A stretch of 64,000 nt of DNA, from contig NZ_CP109149.1 in assembly GCF_035920345.1 (NCBI RefSeq), forward strand, positions 2,852,001-2,916,000, written 5' to 3'. The notes under the pieces were generated by a model, which worked only from the letters and a program-made list of their open reading frames with translations, was not told the DNA's origin and ran no database searches. Origin of the DNA: Nocardia vinacea. GTDB taxonomy: Bacteria > Actinomycetota > Actinomycetes > Mycobacteriales > Mycobacteriaceae. Every line of letters starts with the position of its first letter. Positions within the stretch are counted from its first letter, which is position 1. Position numbers and translations under genes: made by a program. This document shows positions 18,448 to 28,138 of this stretch, piece after piece.

Positions 18448-19172
18448 CGGCCTGACCGGATCCGATTGACCTGGAGCATGCTTCGAAGAAGTGGAACGCT
18501 CCGGCGGCTCACCGGCAGGCGGACAGGCCCGACCGTCACCGAACCCGTGACTCCCTGGAAATGCACCTGATCCACATGCCGAAGCGAAACCAGATAGGAC
18601 CGGTGGATCCGCACGAAGCCGTCGCTTTCCCATTGCTCTGCGAGCGTAGACATCGGAATTCGCACCAAGTAGTCCGAATCCGCAGTGAAGAGACGTACAT
18701 AATCCCCTGATGCCTCCGCGTACCGCACCTCCTCCAGCTTGATCATGCGGCTGAAACTCCCCTGATCCACGGTGACGAGCTGCGGATCCGGCGACAGCGG
18801 GGCGCGGGATCCCGCCAACCTGCCCACCGTCTCGGCGAGTCGCCGTTCGGACACCGGCTTTAGTAGATAGTCGGCGGCCTTCAACTCGAACGCCTTGACG
18901 GCCAGGGTGTCGTCTGCCGTCACGAACACCACCGCGGGCGGCTCGGTGAACCGGTTCAGGACCCGCGCCAGATCCAGACCGGTCAGAGACGGCATATGGA
19001 TGTCGAGGAATATCGCGTCCACGTGGTGTTCCTGCAGCACTCGGAGAGCTTCGTTCACGGAGGTCGCGGAGAAGATTCGTCCGATCCGGCCATCGCGATC
19101 GAGGAAATGGACCATCGCGTCGACCGCGGGCTTTTCGTCATCGACAACCAGAACATCGAGCAGGCCGATCAT
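18444..19172 (-). CDS. LytTR-family response regulator
   Basis: 242 residues. The receiver domain has DVLVVDDEKPA, the phospho-acceptor Asp in IFLDIHMP, FVTADD and the conserved Lys in YLLKPV. The C-terminal LytTR DNA-binding domain has RYAEASGDYVRLFT and FVRIHRSYLVSLRHV. It starts four bases after the amidase stop, inside the operon, and likely pairs with the LytS-like kinase encoded three genes later. Confidence 0.93.
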   Translation of the reverse strand: MIGLLDVLVVDDEKPAVDAMVHFLDRDGRIGRIFSATSVNEALRVLQEHHVDAIFLDIHMPSLTGLDLARVLNRFTEPPAVVFVTADDTLAVKAFELKAADYLLKPVSERRLAETVGRLAGSRAPLSPDPQLVTVDQGSFSRMIKLEEVRYAEASGDYVRLFTADSDYLVRIPMSTLAEQWESDGFVRIHRSYLVSLRHVDQVHFQGVTGSVTVGPVRLPVSRRSVPLLRSMLQVNRIRSGR

Positions 19173-19176
19173 GAGC

Positions 19177-20715
19177 TCAGGATATGTCCGTCGCCATGTG
19201 TATGGGTGTCCGAATCACGGCCGCACCCCGATCACGATTCTTGCGGTCGTAGATCGCATTCCACGGTCGGACCTTTTCGAATGCCGCACTGGCCTCGATA
19301 ACGTCGAGATCTCCGTGCGGGCGTCCGGTGATCTGGATCCCCATGGGCAATCCGGATGTCATGATGATCGGCACCGATGCGCTGGGGTTGCCTGTGAAAT
19401 TGGTCAGGTATGCCATACACCACCCGATAAGTGGGTCGACCGGCTGTCCTTCGATCTCCGATGGCCCCTGGGTGAATCCGTCCAGCGCGTTGGGCACCGG
19501 GGGGTGCGCGACAGTCGGGGCGATGAGCAGGTCAATTGACTGGAATGCGCGTTCGAAGGCGCCGAAAACTCCGGAGCGGACGGTCTGGTCCCGCACCAAC
19601 TCTCGAACTGTCATCGAACCGACGACGTCCACCCACCGCATCATGAGGTCGGGCAGTTCCTCAGGGCACTGGGTTCGTACGTCGATTCCGCGCGCCGCCA
19701 AGGCATCGATGATCGAGCAAGTACCGATTGCGGTCAAGCGGCTCCACACATCGCTCAACTGTGCCTGTGTGTAGGGCAGTTGAAGGTCGACTTCGACGAC
19801 CTTTGCGCCGAGACTGCCCAGCACGGACACGGCTCGATCGAATCCTTCGCGGATTTCGGCGTGGACCGGATAGATCCCGTAGTCCACTGTCACGCCTATT
19901 CGCACCCCGTCCAGGCCAGTGGTGCGGCCTCTGTCGTGGGCCGCCAGGAAATCGAGTCGGCCCGGGAGGGCGGCTGGATCTCCGCTGTCGTAACCCTGCA
20001 GGGTCGCCATTACGAGCGCCGCGTCTTCCACCGTTCGAGTTATCGGTCCCTCGAAGAAGTACGGACTGGGCCCGAAGTAGTTCGGGCGCGCCGGGAACGG
20101 CGCTCGTCCCGGGGTGGGCTGGAAACCGTACGCACCGCACCACGCGGACGGGATCCGGATCGAACCGCCGACATCTGTGGCGCCGGCAACCGGGACGTAT
20201 CCGGCGGCCACCACGGCCGCGCTGCCGCCCGAGGACCCGCCGGCGTTCAGCCGCGGGTCGTGCGGATTGCGGCAGGGGCCGAACGCTTTGCTGTCGGTGG
20301 TGCCGCGAAACCCGAAGACCGCGCTGTTCGTGGTGCCCAGCAGGATCGCGTCCGCGGCTTCCATTCGGCGTGGATAGTTCGTCGTGTGCTGCGCGAGGTC
20401 GCCGCGCAGAACGCTCAACCCCGAGGAGTGCGGCCAGCCCTTCTTGGAACTGAACGAGTCCTTGGTGAGGGTGGGCACGCCGGCCAGTGCCCCGACCTCG
20501 TCTCCGCGGCCGATCCGATCTTGGAGCTTGCGTGCCCTCATTCGGGCCTCGTCGTACGCGGTGAAAACGACCGCGTTGATAACGGTATCGGATTCCTGGA
20601 TGCGCTCAATCGCCGCCTCGACCGTGTCCGTCGCGGACACTTCCCCCTTTCGGACGAGGTCTGCGGTGCGTCGGGCGGATAGCCGTCCTAGCTCCGCGGC
20701 GTCCCGTGTGTTCAT
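19177..20715 (-). CDS. Amidase (amidase-signature family)
   Basis: 512 residues from the ATG at 20715, preceded by GGAG at 8 bases. The Ser-cisSer-Lys triad is visible: Lys in LTKDSF, the cis-Ser in NAGGSSGGSAA and the nucleophile Ser in GATDVGGSIRIP. The enzyme should hydrolyse amides to carboxylates and ammonia. With the nitrile hydratase operon converging on this one, it completes a nitrile -> amide -> acid route. It lies 41 bases after the symporter and four bases before the response regulator. Confidence 0.92.
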   Translation of the reverse strand: MNTRDAAELGRLSARRTADLVRKGEVSATDTVEAAIERIQESDTVINAVVFTAYDEARMRARKLQDRIGRGDEVGALAGVPTLTKDSFSSKKGWPHSSGLSVLRGDLAQHTTNYPRRMEAADAILLGTTNSAVFGFRGTTDSKAFGPCRNPHDPRLNAGGSSGGSAAVVAAGYVPVAGATDVGGSIRIPSAWCGAYGFQPTPGRAPFPARPNYFGPSPYFFEGPITRTVEDAALVMATLQGYDSGDPAALPGRLDFLAAHDRGRTTGLDGVRIGVTVDYGIYPVHAEIREGFDRAVSVLGSLGAKVVEVDLQLPYTQAQLSDVWSRLTAIGTCSIIDALAARGIDVRTQCPEELPDLMMRWVDVVGSMTVRELVRDQTVRSGVFGAFERAFQSIDLLIAPTVAHPPVPNALDGFTQGPSEIEGQPVDPLIGWCMAYLTNFTGNPSASVPIIMTSGLPMGIQITGRPHGDLDVIEASAAFEKVRPWNAIYDRKNRDRGAAVIRTPIHMATDIS

Positions 20716-20756
20716 CTCGAAGACTCCATGTCGTTCGTCGGGTGATTCTCGATTGT

Positions 20757-22373
20757 TCAGTGCTCGACGGCCGGCTCGGCACCGATCCCTGTCAGCGAAC
20801 GAACGTCCATCTCTGCTGTCTTGGCGGGATCCGCAGGGGCGTGGTCGAGGATCGAGCCGATCCAACCGAGCAAGAAGGCCAGCGGGATGGACACGATTCC
20901 CGGGTTGTTCAACGGGAAGACCGCGAAATTGACGCTGGAAAGCAAGGAGGTGGGTGTGCCGGAGGCGACCGGCGAGATGATGATCAACAGCAGCGACGAC
21001 CCCAACCCGCCGTACATGCTGAGCAGGGCACCCCTGGTAGTGAAACGCTTCCAGTACAAGGAGTACAGGATCGTGGGCAGATTCGCGCTCGCCGCGATCG
21101 CGAACGCCAGCGCAATAAGGAACGCGACGTTCTGGTCTTTGGCGGCGATGCCACCGATGATGGCCGCCACCCCTATCACGATCACGGTGCAGCGAGCGGC
21201 CTTTACCTCCTTCACGGAGTCGACCTTTCCGCGGCGAATCACGTTCGCGTACACGTCATGTGCGAACGACGCCGCCGCCGTGATGGTAAGTCCAGCAACG
21301 ACCGCGAGGAGCGTGGCGAACGCGACCGCAGAGATGAACCCGAGAAGCAGTGGGCCGCCGAGGTCGTACGCCAAGAGCGTGACCGCGGAATTGACGCCAC
21401 CGGGGGCGGCCAGAATCCGCTTCGACCCGACGATCGCGGCGGCGCCGTAGCCGAGGACGAGCGTGAAGACATAGAACAGGCCGATCATGAAGATCGAGTA
21501 CACGACCGACTTACGGGCGTCCCGAGCGGTCGGCACGGTATAGAACCGCATCAGGACGTGGGGCAGGGCGGCAGTGCCGAGGACGAGCGCGACGGCGAGG
21601 GAGATGAAGTCCACCTTCGAGGTTCCCGAGGCGCCGTACCGGTTGCCTGGCTCGAGGAGGTTGAACCCGCTTTCCTGACCCTTCACGACTGCCGCACCGA
21701 GCATGTCGGAGAAATTGAATCCGTATAGAACGAGCACCCACACGCTCATGACGCCCGCCCCGCCTATCAGCAGGACCGCTTTGATGATCTGCACCCACGT
21801 GGTGCCCTTCATCCCGCCGATCAGGACGTAGACGATCATGAGCGCACCGACGACGGCGATGACGAGACCCTGCCCGAGATCGCTGCCTATACCCAGTAGC
21901 AGCGATACCAACGCTCCTGCGCCGGCCATTTGCGCCAGGAGGTAGAAGAAGCAGACGGTCAATGTTCCGAGGGCGGCCGCAGTACGAACCGGGCGCTCAC
22001 GCAGTCGGAATGACAGCACGTCGGCCATCGTGAACTTGCCGGCGTTGCGCACGAGTTCGGCCACAAGCAGCAACGCGACCAGCCACGCCACCAGAAAACC
22101 GATCGAGTAGAGGAACCCGTCGTACCCGTACACCGCGATAGCTCCGACCACGCCCATCAGCGAAGCCGCCCCGAGGTAGTCACCGCTGATCGCCAGCCCG
22201 TTCTGACCACCTGTGAACGATCGCCCACCAGCGTAGTAGTCGGCCGCCGTTCGGTTACCTCGCGAAACCCGGAGAACGATCCCGAACGACACCGCGACAA
22301 ACACACCGAAGATGGCCATATTCAGGATAGGATTCACGTTCTCACCCGACGTCGCGGCCAGAATGCCGGTCAT
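20757..22373 (-). CDS. Sodium:solute symporter (ActP-like), second copy
   Basis: 538 residues, about 13-14 membrane helices. AADYYAGGRSFTGGQNGLAISGDYLGAASLMG is the classic acetate/carboxylate symporter block; MGTTWVQ-type and GTAALPHVLMRFYTV motifs also fit. It is nearer to canonical ActP than the other symporter in this operon. Its ATG overlaps the stop of its DUF485 partner (ATGA). Confidence 0.93.
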   Translation of the reverse strand: MTGILAATSGENVNPILNMAIFGVFVAVSFGIVLRVSRGNRTAADYYAGGRSFTGGQNGLAISGDYLGAASLMGVVGAIAVYGYDGFLYSIGFLVAWLVALLLVAELVRNAGKFTMADVLSFRLRERPVRTAAALGTLTVCFFYLLAQMAGAGALVSLLLGIGSDLGQGLVIAVVGALMIVYVLIGGMKGTTWVQIIKAVLLIGGAGVMSVWVLVLYGFNFSDMLGAAVVKGQESGFNLLEPGNRYGASGTSKVDFISLAVALVLGTAALPHVLMRFYTVPTARDARKSVVYSIFMIGLFYVFTLVLGYGAAAIVGSKRILAAPGGVNSAVTLLAYDLGGPLLLGFISAVAFATLLAVVAGLTITAAASFAHDVYANVIRRGKVDSVKEVKAARCTVIVIGVAAIIGGIAAKDQNVAFLIALAFAIAASANLPTILYSLYWKRFTTRGALLSMYGGLGSSLLLIIISPVASGTPTSLLSSVNFAVFPLNNPGIVSIPLAFLLGWIGSILDHAPADPAKTAEMDVRSLTGIGAEPAVEH

Positions 22374-22774
22374 CGCACATCCTCCGCAATGTCGGAACGA
22401 ACGAATGACTGCGTCGCAGGCACATAGTGGACGACTGGCAGGTCCGCTCGAAGCCGGCTGGACCGGGGGTCGAGAACACGATTCGCGTACGCCACATACG
22501 TGAGGGTGACGACGAATGTCATGATGATTTGAAGGAACCCGAGAACTAGGCCCATGGTGATATTTCCGAGAACCGTGATCGACATGAAGCTGTGCGCGAA
22601 TGCGGCGAGAGTTATGTAAGCGCCGTATCCACCAAGGGCCGCCACCGTCACCGGAAAAACGAATCGGTGATGCAGGGATTTGAGCGATCTGAATTCGGGG
22701 GAATCCTGAATCTCAGCGAAATCGCAGAACCGCGACTCATGGCCGGCAGAGGCGGCGTCGAATGGTGATGACAT
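22370..22774 (-). CDS. DUF485-family membrane protein, second copy
   Basis: 134 residues from the ATG at 22774, preceded by AAAGGA. The pattern SPEFRSLKSLHHRFVFPVTVAAL, then a second helix with LGFLQIIMTFVVTLTYVAYANRVLDP, is typical of DUF485 partners of ActP. It is the first gene of the seven-gene minus-strand operon ending at 15433. Confidence 0.9.
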   Translation of the reverse strand: MSSPFDAASAGHESRFCDFAEIQDSPEFRSLKSLHHRFVFPVTVAALGGYGAYITLAAFAHSFMSITVLGNITMGLVLGFLQIIMTFVVTLTYVAYANRVLDPRSSRLRADLPVVHYVPATQSFVRSDIAEDVR

Positions 22775-23079
22775 TACGATTCCTTTTGTTGTCGACGCGG
22801 TTCGGATCCCGCACGCCGATATGTGATCCCCAACACTTCCAACACGGCCTGCGCTATGGCGCACGACACGTGATCCGTTCGGCAAAGCGGCCGACCGGCG
22901 CGCCGAGCGGATGCGATACCACGACGAGCGGGCGAGCGGCGTCGACGAGTCCGCCGCCATCTCCACCGAGACCCGACTGATGACCACCGCCGGCACGAAT
23001 CGGGCGGCAGCGACTACCTCGTCGGCACTCTCGGCGTGCACCGAGAAGATCCGGTGGCCCCTGTCACGCAGACGGTGGG
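22775..23079. other. Upstream region of the amidase/symporter operon; no gene supported
   Basis: About 300 bases. The part next to 22774 should hold the promoter of the seven-gene operon, though no clear -35/-10 pair was recognised. The rest has coding-like composition but no frame with a recognisable domain, and is probably part of the decayed material that begins with the PLP-enzyme relic. Confidence 0.4.
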
Positions 23080-23622
23080 AACCGCGCCGACGACACCACC
23101 GGCGCGATCCGCACCCCTATCGTGATGGCGAACTCCTACCGGCTCCCACCCGACCCGACAACCCTGGACGATTCCGATCCTGACCTGCTCGTCTACACCC
23201 GTGAATCTGGCGCCAATCAACTCGGCCTGCAAACCAAGCTGGCCGCGATCGAACACGGTGAAGCGGCCGCGGTGTTCGGCACCGGGATGGCCGCCTTGCA
23301 CGCCGCCTTGCGACCATGTGATCGTCTCGAACGTCGTCTACATGCGAGCCTGGGGTCTGTTCGACGCGCTGCTACCGGCCAAACTCGGTATCGAGGTTGA
23401 TTTCGTCGACATCACCGACCTCGACGCCGTACGGGCGGTCGTGCGCCCCAACACCCGGCTGATTCACACCGCGGCCATCGCCAATCCTGATCTCCGCGTA
23501 GCCGAGATCGCCGCACTGGCCGAGATCGCGCACGCTGATGGTGCGCTGCTGACCGTCGACTCGACCTTCACAACCCCGCCCATGTTGCGGCGGCTGGACC
23601 TCGGCGCCGATCTGGTTGCTCA
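23080..23622 (+). pseudogene. Cys/Met-metabolism PLP-dependent lyase, frameshifted and truncated
   Basis: The first part (frame of the ATG at 23122) reads DDTTGAIRTPIVMANSYRLP, then YTRESGANQLGLQTKLAAIEHGEAAAVFGTGMAALHAA. Near 23312 the homologous reading shifts frame to CDHVIVSNVVYMRAWGLFDALLP and continues to VDSTFTTPPMLRRLDLGADLVAHS. The match stops there, before the PLP-binding Lys. This is the methionine-gamma-lyase/cystathionine-gamma-synthase family with a frameshift, a small internal loss and no catalytic half. It cannot be active. Confidence 0.8.
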
Positions 23623-23995
23623 CTCGTACGTACCGGGCATCGGCAACGCAGCAGGTGATGACCACGCGTGCCAGGTCGGCCTCGGTCGTATCGGGGTGTC
23701 GTTGCTCGAGATCCTTTGGGCAGATGACGAATCCGCTGATCGTCACCTCGCGGCCGTCGAGGGAATGGTTGGAATCCAGCAGCGCCCGGTTGACTAGATC
23801 CACGACCGGCGCGTTCGGTGCGGGATCGGTGGGCAGTGGTGGGAACGGCCACTGCTTCGGTGCCGCCGCAGGCGAATCGCGCGGCACGACCTGGACCGGA
23901 GAGCTGGCCACGGCGGCGCTCGCGCCGAGTGCGGGTGGGGCGATGAGCAGCAGTGCGACGGCGGGGATAAGCAGCAGCCAGTGGGAGCGGCCGCT
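23623..23995 (-). pseudogene. TIGR03943 (DUF1980) family permease-subunit fragment
   Basis: On the minus strand the frame reads GRSHWLLLIPAVALLLIAPPALGA, a Pro-rich linker, then LLDSNHSLDGREVTISGFV and ARVVITCCVADARYVRV. This is the central part of the TIGR03943 putative permease-subunit family. The upstream end joins antisense integrase sequence near 23995 and the downstream end joins antisense PLP-enzyme sequence near 23622. Both termini are lost. Confidence 0.7.
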
Positions 23996-24562
23996 GCCGT
24001 GCGCCACCGCGCGATACCCGACCAGGCGATCGACAACCTGTTCGCGGCGTTGCGCAGCCACCGGGATCGGGCATTGGTGGCGTTCTATCTGTCCTCAGGT
24101 GTGCGGGCTTCGGAGCTACTCGGGATGCGGTTGATCGATGTCGACGCTGGGCGTCGCACCATCAAGGTCGTCTCCAAGGGCAGTCGGGAGCTGGCCGAGG
24201 TGCCCGCTTCTGCGGATGCGTTCGCGTGGCTGGCGTTGTATCTGATGGAGGCCGCCCAACAAAGTTGGCTGGCCAATGGCCTGGTCTGGCACACGCTGCG
24301 AAGCCCGTACCGGCCGTTGAACTATCACGCGACGCGGGCGGTGCTGATGCGCGCGAACGCCCTGCTCGGCACGAATCACTCCCTGCACGATCTGCGCCAC
24401 ACCCCGGCGACCCGCATGGTCGATGATCCAGTGTTCACTCTCGTCGACGTGCAAACGATCCTGCGCCACGCCTCGATCTCCACCACCTTGCTCTACACCC
24501 GGCCGCGACTGGAGGACCTCATCGCCAAGGTCAGGATTGCCATCCGTCAGTTCGGCTGCACC
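23996..24562 (+). pseudogene. Tyrosine recombinase/integrase, C-terminal fragment
   Basis: About the last 185 residues of a phage-type integrase. The catalytic residues are visible: Arg in SSGVRASELLGM, H-x2-R in LHDLRHTPATRM, His in LRHASISTT and the Tyr nucleophile in LLYTRPRLEDLIAKV. The N-terminal DNA-binding half is absent, replaced by the TIGR03943 fragment. Its presence points to past integration or excision at this spot. Confidence 0.8.
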
Positions 24563-24582
24563 ACAGCGTCACAGACGTACCG

Positions 24583-26184
24583 TCAGTCTGGGAATTGCTC
24601 ACGCAGAGCGGTTTTGCGAAACTTGCCGGTAGCCGTGCGCGGAATCGCGGAGACGAACTCGAATCGTTCCGGCACTTGCCATTTCGCGAAGGCGCTCAAG
24701 AGATGCTCTCGGAGTGCGGCAGGTGCGACGGTGTGCCCGATCCGGGGCACCACGACCGCAACTGGACGCTCGCCCCATCGAGGGTCGGCGACCGCAATTA
24801 CCGCCGCCTCCGCTACGGCTGGGTGATTCATCAGGTGGTTTTCCAGGTCGACTGAGGAGATCCATTCGCCTCCGGATTTCACCAGGTCCTTCACCCGGTC
24901 GCAGATGCGGATACTCCCTCGTCCATCGATGCGTACGACATCACCTGTGCGAAACCAGCCATCAGCGGTGAAGCTGTCGGCACCCCTGCCGTTGTGGTAG
25001 CCCCGGGCAACCCAAGGCCCTCGTACTTCGAGTTCACCGACCGCTGTGTCGTCCCAATCGATCGGAGCGCCGGTGTCGTCGACCGCGCGGATCTCGATCA
25101 GCGGAAGAGCCCTGCCCTGCCTGGTTCTATACGCGTACCGAGCGTCGGGATCGTCATCGATCTCGAGTTCGCGCGGTAGCCGCGAAGTCGCTCCCAAGGG
25201 CGCCAGCTCCGTCATCCCCCACGCTTGAATCACTTCCAAGCCGTGCTTGTCGTAACCTTCGAGCATCGAGCGTGGAACAGCAGCTCCCCCAACGATCAGC
25301 CGGTTCAGTCGTGACAGATCCCACCGATGCGGATCCGCGTCGAGGGCGGCCAGCATGTCCATCCACACCGTGGGAACGCCAGCCGTCACGGTAACGTGCT
25401 CGCTCGCCAGCAAGTCAAGAATGTTCGCGGGATCAAGCAGAGGTCCGGGAAAGATGATCGACGCACCAACAAGTGCAGCTGCATACGGCAAGCCCCAGGC
25501 GTTTGCGTGGAACATCGGAACCACCGGAAGAACGGTGTCTTGCATCGAGATCCCGACGACGTCCGGTAACGCTGCGGCCATCGAGTGAAGGACGAGGGCG
25601 CGGTGCGAGTAGACGACGCCTTTGGGGCGTCCTGTTGTGCCTGAGGTGTAGCACATTACCGCCGCGCTACGCTCGTCGACCGCTGGCCAAACCATTGGTT
25701 CTGCTGTCGCGATGCAGGATTCGTAGGCAATCGTTCCGTCGGGAACCGGCTCGCCCGACGTGACAACGATGACATGGTTGAAGGAGTGGGTTTTGATGAT
25801 GCTTGAAGCGACATCCCATAGCGATTCATCCACGACAAGTACCGAGTCGCCGGCGTCGTCAGCGATGAACGCTAGTTCGTCTGGGTGCAGTCGTGGATTG
25901 AGGGTATGCAGGGTCGCGCCCATCGCCGGCACGGCGAAGTACAACTCGAGATGTTCGGTTTGATTCCATAGCAGCGTGGCCACCAGGTCCCCCGGGGCGA
26001 CTCCGAGGTCGGCGAGAGAAGTCGCAAGACATCTTGCGCGACGGGCACATTCGCCGAGATTGGACCTCACGATACGACCGTCTGGTCGGCGCATAACCAC
26101 GTCAGCGTCGGTAAACAACTGCGCACGTTCGACCAAAGTGGTCAGCAATAAGGGGTGCTCGTCCATCGTGAGTGCGTTGATCAT
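24583..26184 (-). CDS. Acyl-CoA synthetase (AMP-forming, fatty-acid type)
   Basis: 533 residues from the ATG at 26184. The adenylate-forming P-loop is [19 protein letters not shown], followed by [35 protein letters not shown] and the C-terminal catalytic Lys in [15 protein letters not shown]. It activates a carboxylic acid to its CoA ester, with medium or long chain likely by family. It is downstream of the serine hydrolase with a 158-base gap and may share its promoter. Confidence 0.93.
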   Translation of the reverse strand: MINALTMDEHPLLLTTLVERAQLFTDADVVMRRPDGRIVRSNLGECARRARCLATSLADLGVAPGDLVATLLWNQTEHLELYFAVPAMGATLHTLNPRLHPDELAFIADDAGDSVLVVDESLWDVASSIIKTHSFNHVIVVTSGEPVPDGTIAYESCIATAEPMVWPAVDERSAAVMCYTSGTTGRPKGVVYSHRALVLHSMAAALPDVVGISMQDTVLPVVPMFHANAWGLPYAAALVGASIIFPGPLLDPANILDLLASEHVTVTAGVPTVWMDMLAALDADPHRWDLSRLNRLIVGGAAVPRSMLEGYDKHGLEVIQAWGMTELAPLGATSRLPRELEIDDDPDARYAYRTRQGRALPLIEIRAVDDTGAPIDWDDTAVGELEVRGPWVARGYHNGRGADSFTADGWFRTGDVVRIDGRGSIRICDRVKDLVKSGGEWISSVDLENHLMNHPAVAEAAVIAVADPRWGERPVAVVVPRIGHTVAPAALREHLLSAFAKWQVPERFEFVSAIPRTATGKFRKTALREQFPD

Positions 26185-26342
26185 CGTCTTTTCTTCTCTC
26201 GTCAGCGGGTGACATCTATGCATCGACGACTGTGTAGAGGGAACCGGTTGCGGCGGCTGTAGTACGTCGCCACAACTACAGCGGCCGAAATCGTTTGCAC
26301 TTCAGGTCTGCGTCGAGAAATGGAAGTCTCGCCGCAGTGGGT

Positions 26343-27509
26343 CTAGTCCAGGACGGCCGACTGAACGAGGTCGGCATAACGCTGGTGCCGTTCAGAGCTG
26401 TGCGAGTCTTCCATCAGGCCTGCGGACAGAAAGACGTAGGAGATGTCACGGGCCGGATCGACCCAAAAGCACGTGGAGCCCGAACCTACTCCACCGAACG
26501 TTCCTGGCGAAGAGAGAAGCCCGAACGCATGGACGAAGGCTGCGGGTCCTCGAACGTAGAAGCCCAGTCCCAGGTTCGCCGGAGATTCGGGCCATCCGCG
26601 CTGTTGGCGGGTGTAATCCCACATACTGTTCGGGAGATCACCTGTCGCCACGGTGGTGGCAAGCCGCAGGATTGCCGGACTCAGCACGCGGACACCGTCG
26701 AGTTCACCGCCGCGACGCAAGGCCTCGGCGAATCGGAGCCAGTCCGTCGCGGTAGTAAACGCGCCACCTGCCGGAATCTCGACCCCCTCGATCGCCGACG
26801 CGACAGCGACACCCTCCAGCATCGCGGGATCGAACAGGGCGGACCCGCGGTCACGGACGATCACGGGAACCGCCCGGTCGGCCAGGTCTGCCCGCAGCCC
26901 AGCACCGAGTGAGGTGTCGGACATGCCGAGTGGTTCGAGCAAGTCGTCGTTCAAGATTCGACCGAACGTACGGCTGCCGCCGTCCACTCGGCGCACGATC
27001 TCGGCGAGGACACTATGTCCGACCACCGCCGAATAGCTGATGGTCGTCCCGGGAACCGACTGTGGAACCATCTTGCACACAGCAGCAGTGGTCGCCTGGA
27101 TGTCGCCCAATACTTCCGGTGGAAGAGGCGCGCCCAGGGGCAGCCCTGCCTTGTGCAACAGCAGATCGGCAATGGTGGTGTTGCCCTTGCCGTTTGCCGC
27201 GTATTCGGGAATGACCTCGCGGACTTGCGTAGTGAAGGAGATCTGACCGCGATCGATGAATTGGAGCACTGCGGCGTTGGTCATCGTCTTGAACATGGAC
27301 AGCGTGACGAAGACCGAGTCGAGTTGTATTGGGCGCCCGGCTGCCCGGTCGGCATATCCGATCGCCTCGTGGAGAATGACCTCACCACGCCGGGCGACCA
27401 GTACCACTGCCCCGTCGTATTTCTCGGCGTCGATGTCGGACTTGATGGCCGCCGGAAGAAGCGATAGACGTTCCGCGTCGACGCCGAGTGATTGTGTGGC
27501 AGTGGTCAT
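26343..27509 (-). CDS. Beta-lactamase-related serine hydrolase (class C fold esterase)
   Basis: 388 residues from the ATG at 27509 after GAGGAG. The Ser-x-x-Lys motif is TLSMFKTMTN and the Tyr-x-Ser/Ala motif is ISYSAVVGHS. A third motif equivalent may be HAFG near the C-terminus. No signal peptide is seen, so it is probably a cytoplasmic esterase, amidase or lactonase. Neighbouring acyl-CoA ligase and enoyl-CoA hydratase genes suggest ester or lactone breakdown feeding acyl-CoA metabolism. Confidence 0.9.
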   Translation of the reverse strand: MTTATQSLGVDAERLSLLPAAIKSDIDAEKYDGAVVLVARRGEVILHEAIGYADRAAGRPIQLDSVFVTLSMFKTMTNAAVLQFIDRGQISFTTQVREVIPEYAANGKGNTTIADLLLHKAGLPLGAPLPPEVLGDIQATTAAVCKMVPQSVPGTTISYSAVVGHSVLAEIVRRVDGGSRTFGRILNDDLLEPLGMSDTSLGAGLRADLADRAVPVIVRDRGSALFDPAMLEGVAVASAIEGVEIPAGGAFTTATDWLRFAEALRRGGELDGVRVLSPAILRLATTVATGDLPNSMWDYTRQQRGWPESPANLGLGFYVRGPAAFVHAFGLLSSPGTFGGVGSGSTCFWVDPARDISYVFLSAGLMEDSHSSERHQRYADLVQSAVLD

Positions 27510-27595
27510 GTTGGACTCCTCAGTTGTTGAAATCACTGGCTCCGCAGTCCAACTCGCTTGTCCAGCTGTTGAACGTGGCCGCGATTCGTCGGCAG

Positions 27596-27623
27596 AATCA
27601 GGATGATGCACATCATCCTGATT
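27596..27623. promoter_or_regulatory. 28-bp palindromic operator, copy 1
   Basis: The arms AATCAGGATGATG and CATCATCCTGATT are perfectly complementary (13 bp each) around a 2-nt centre. It lies 87 bases upstream of the serine hydrolase start. Length and symmetry fit a dimeric repressor such as a TetR or GntR protein. Confidence 0.75.
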
Positions 27624-28042
27624 GTCAATCGCCAAATGGGCTGCAACACCGACCACTTCCGGCGCACATCGCCTGACACGGCACGATCCCTTGGGCAACC
27701 GCGACACAACCCCTTGCAGGGGCAATGGCGCGGCCACATCCGGAGACGTACTCACATTCGGGTGCGGCCATAGCGAATCTCGAAGGCTCGAACAGCCCAA
27801 CGACGACAACGGCGGACCTCATGCCGCCCATGCCGGCGACGTGATCAGCCCGAGCCGATTCGACCGATTTCGCTACTGGTGCGGACGGCGGCCCCGAACG
27901 GGTGGACCGGACCTACGAACACAGAAGCCGATGCGCCGAAGTGGCGAGCCTTCCTCACCATCTGCACTGATAGGCGATCCCGAATCCGCTACCCAACTCG
28001 CACGCCCGGCGGTCGAGCGGCGCCGCAGGGGCGTCCATTGAC

Positions 28043-28070
28043 AATCAAGATGATGTGCATCATCCTGATT
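28043..28070. promoter_or_regulatory. 28-bp palindromic operator, copy 2
   Basis: The arms AATCAAGATGATG and CATCATCCTGATT pair with one mismatch around a 2-nt centre. It is the same site as at 27596-27623 and lies about 70 bases upstream of the enoyl-CoA hydratase start. Confidence 0.75.
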
Positions 28071-28138
28071 GCAGATCGCCACATGCGCTGCACTCCGCTT
28101 CGGGGTGCGCAGCGCCCGAGAATGAAGGAATCCTTCGG

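Larger units (their letters stand above)
27510..28138. promoter_or_regulatory. Divergent control region between serine hydrolase and enoyl-CoA hydratase
   Basis: 629 bases with no convincing gene. Each end carries a copy of a 28-bp palindrome (27596-27623 and 28043-28070). Similarity extends around the palindromes for roughly 100 bases in the same orientation (about 27541-27650 against 27985-28095), so the two promoters look like a duplicated regulatory segment. Nothing was recognised in the central ~350 bases. Confidence 0.6.
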
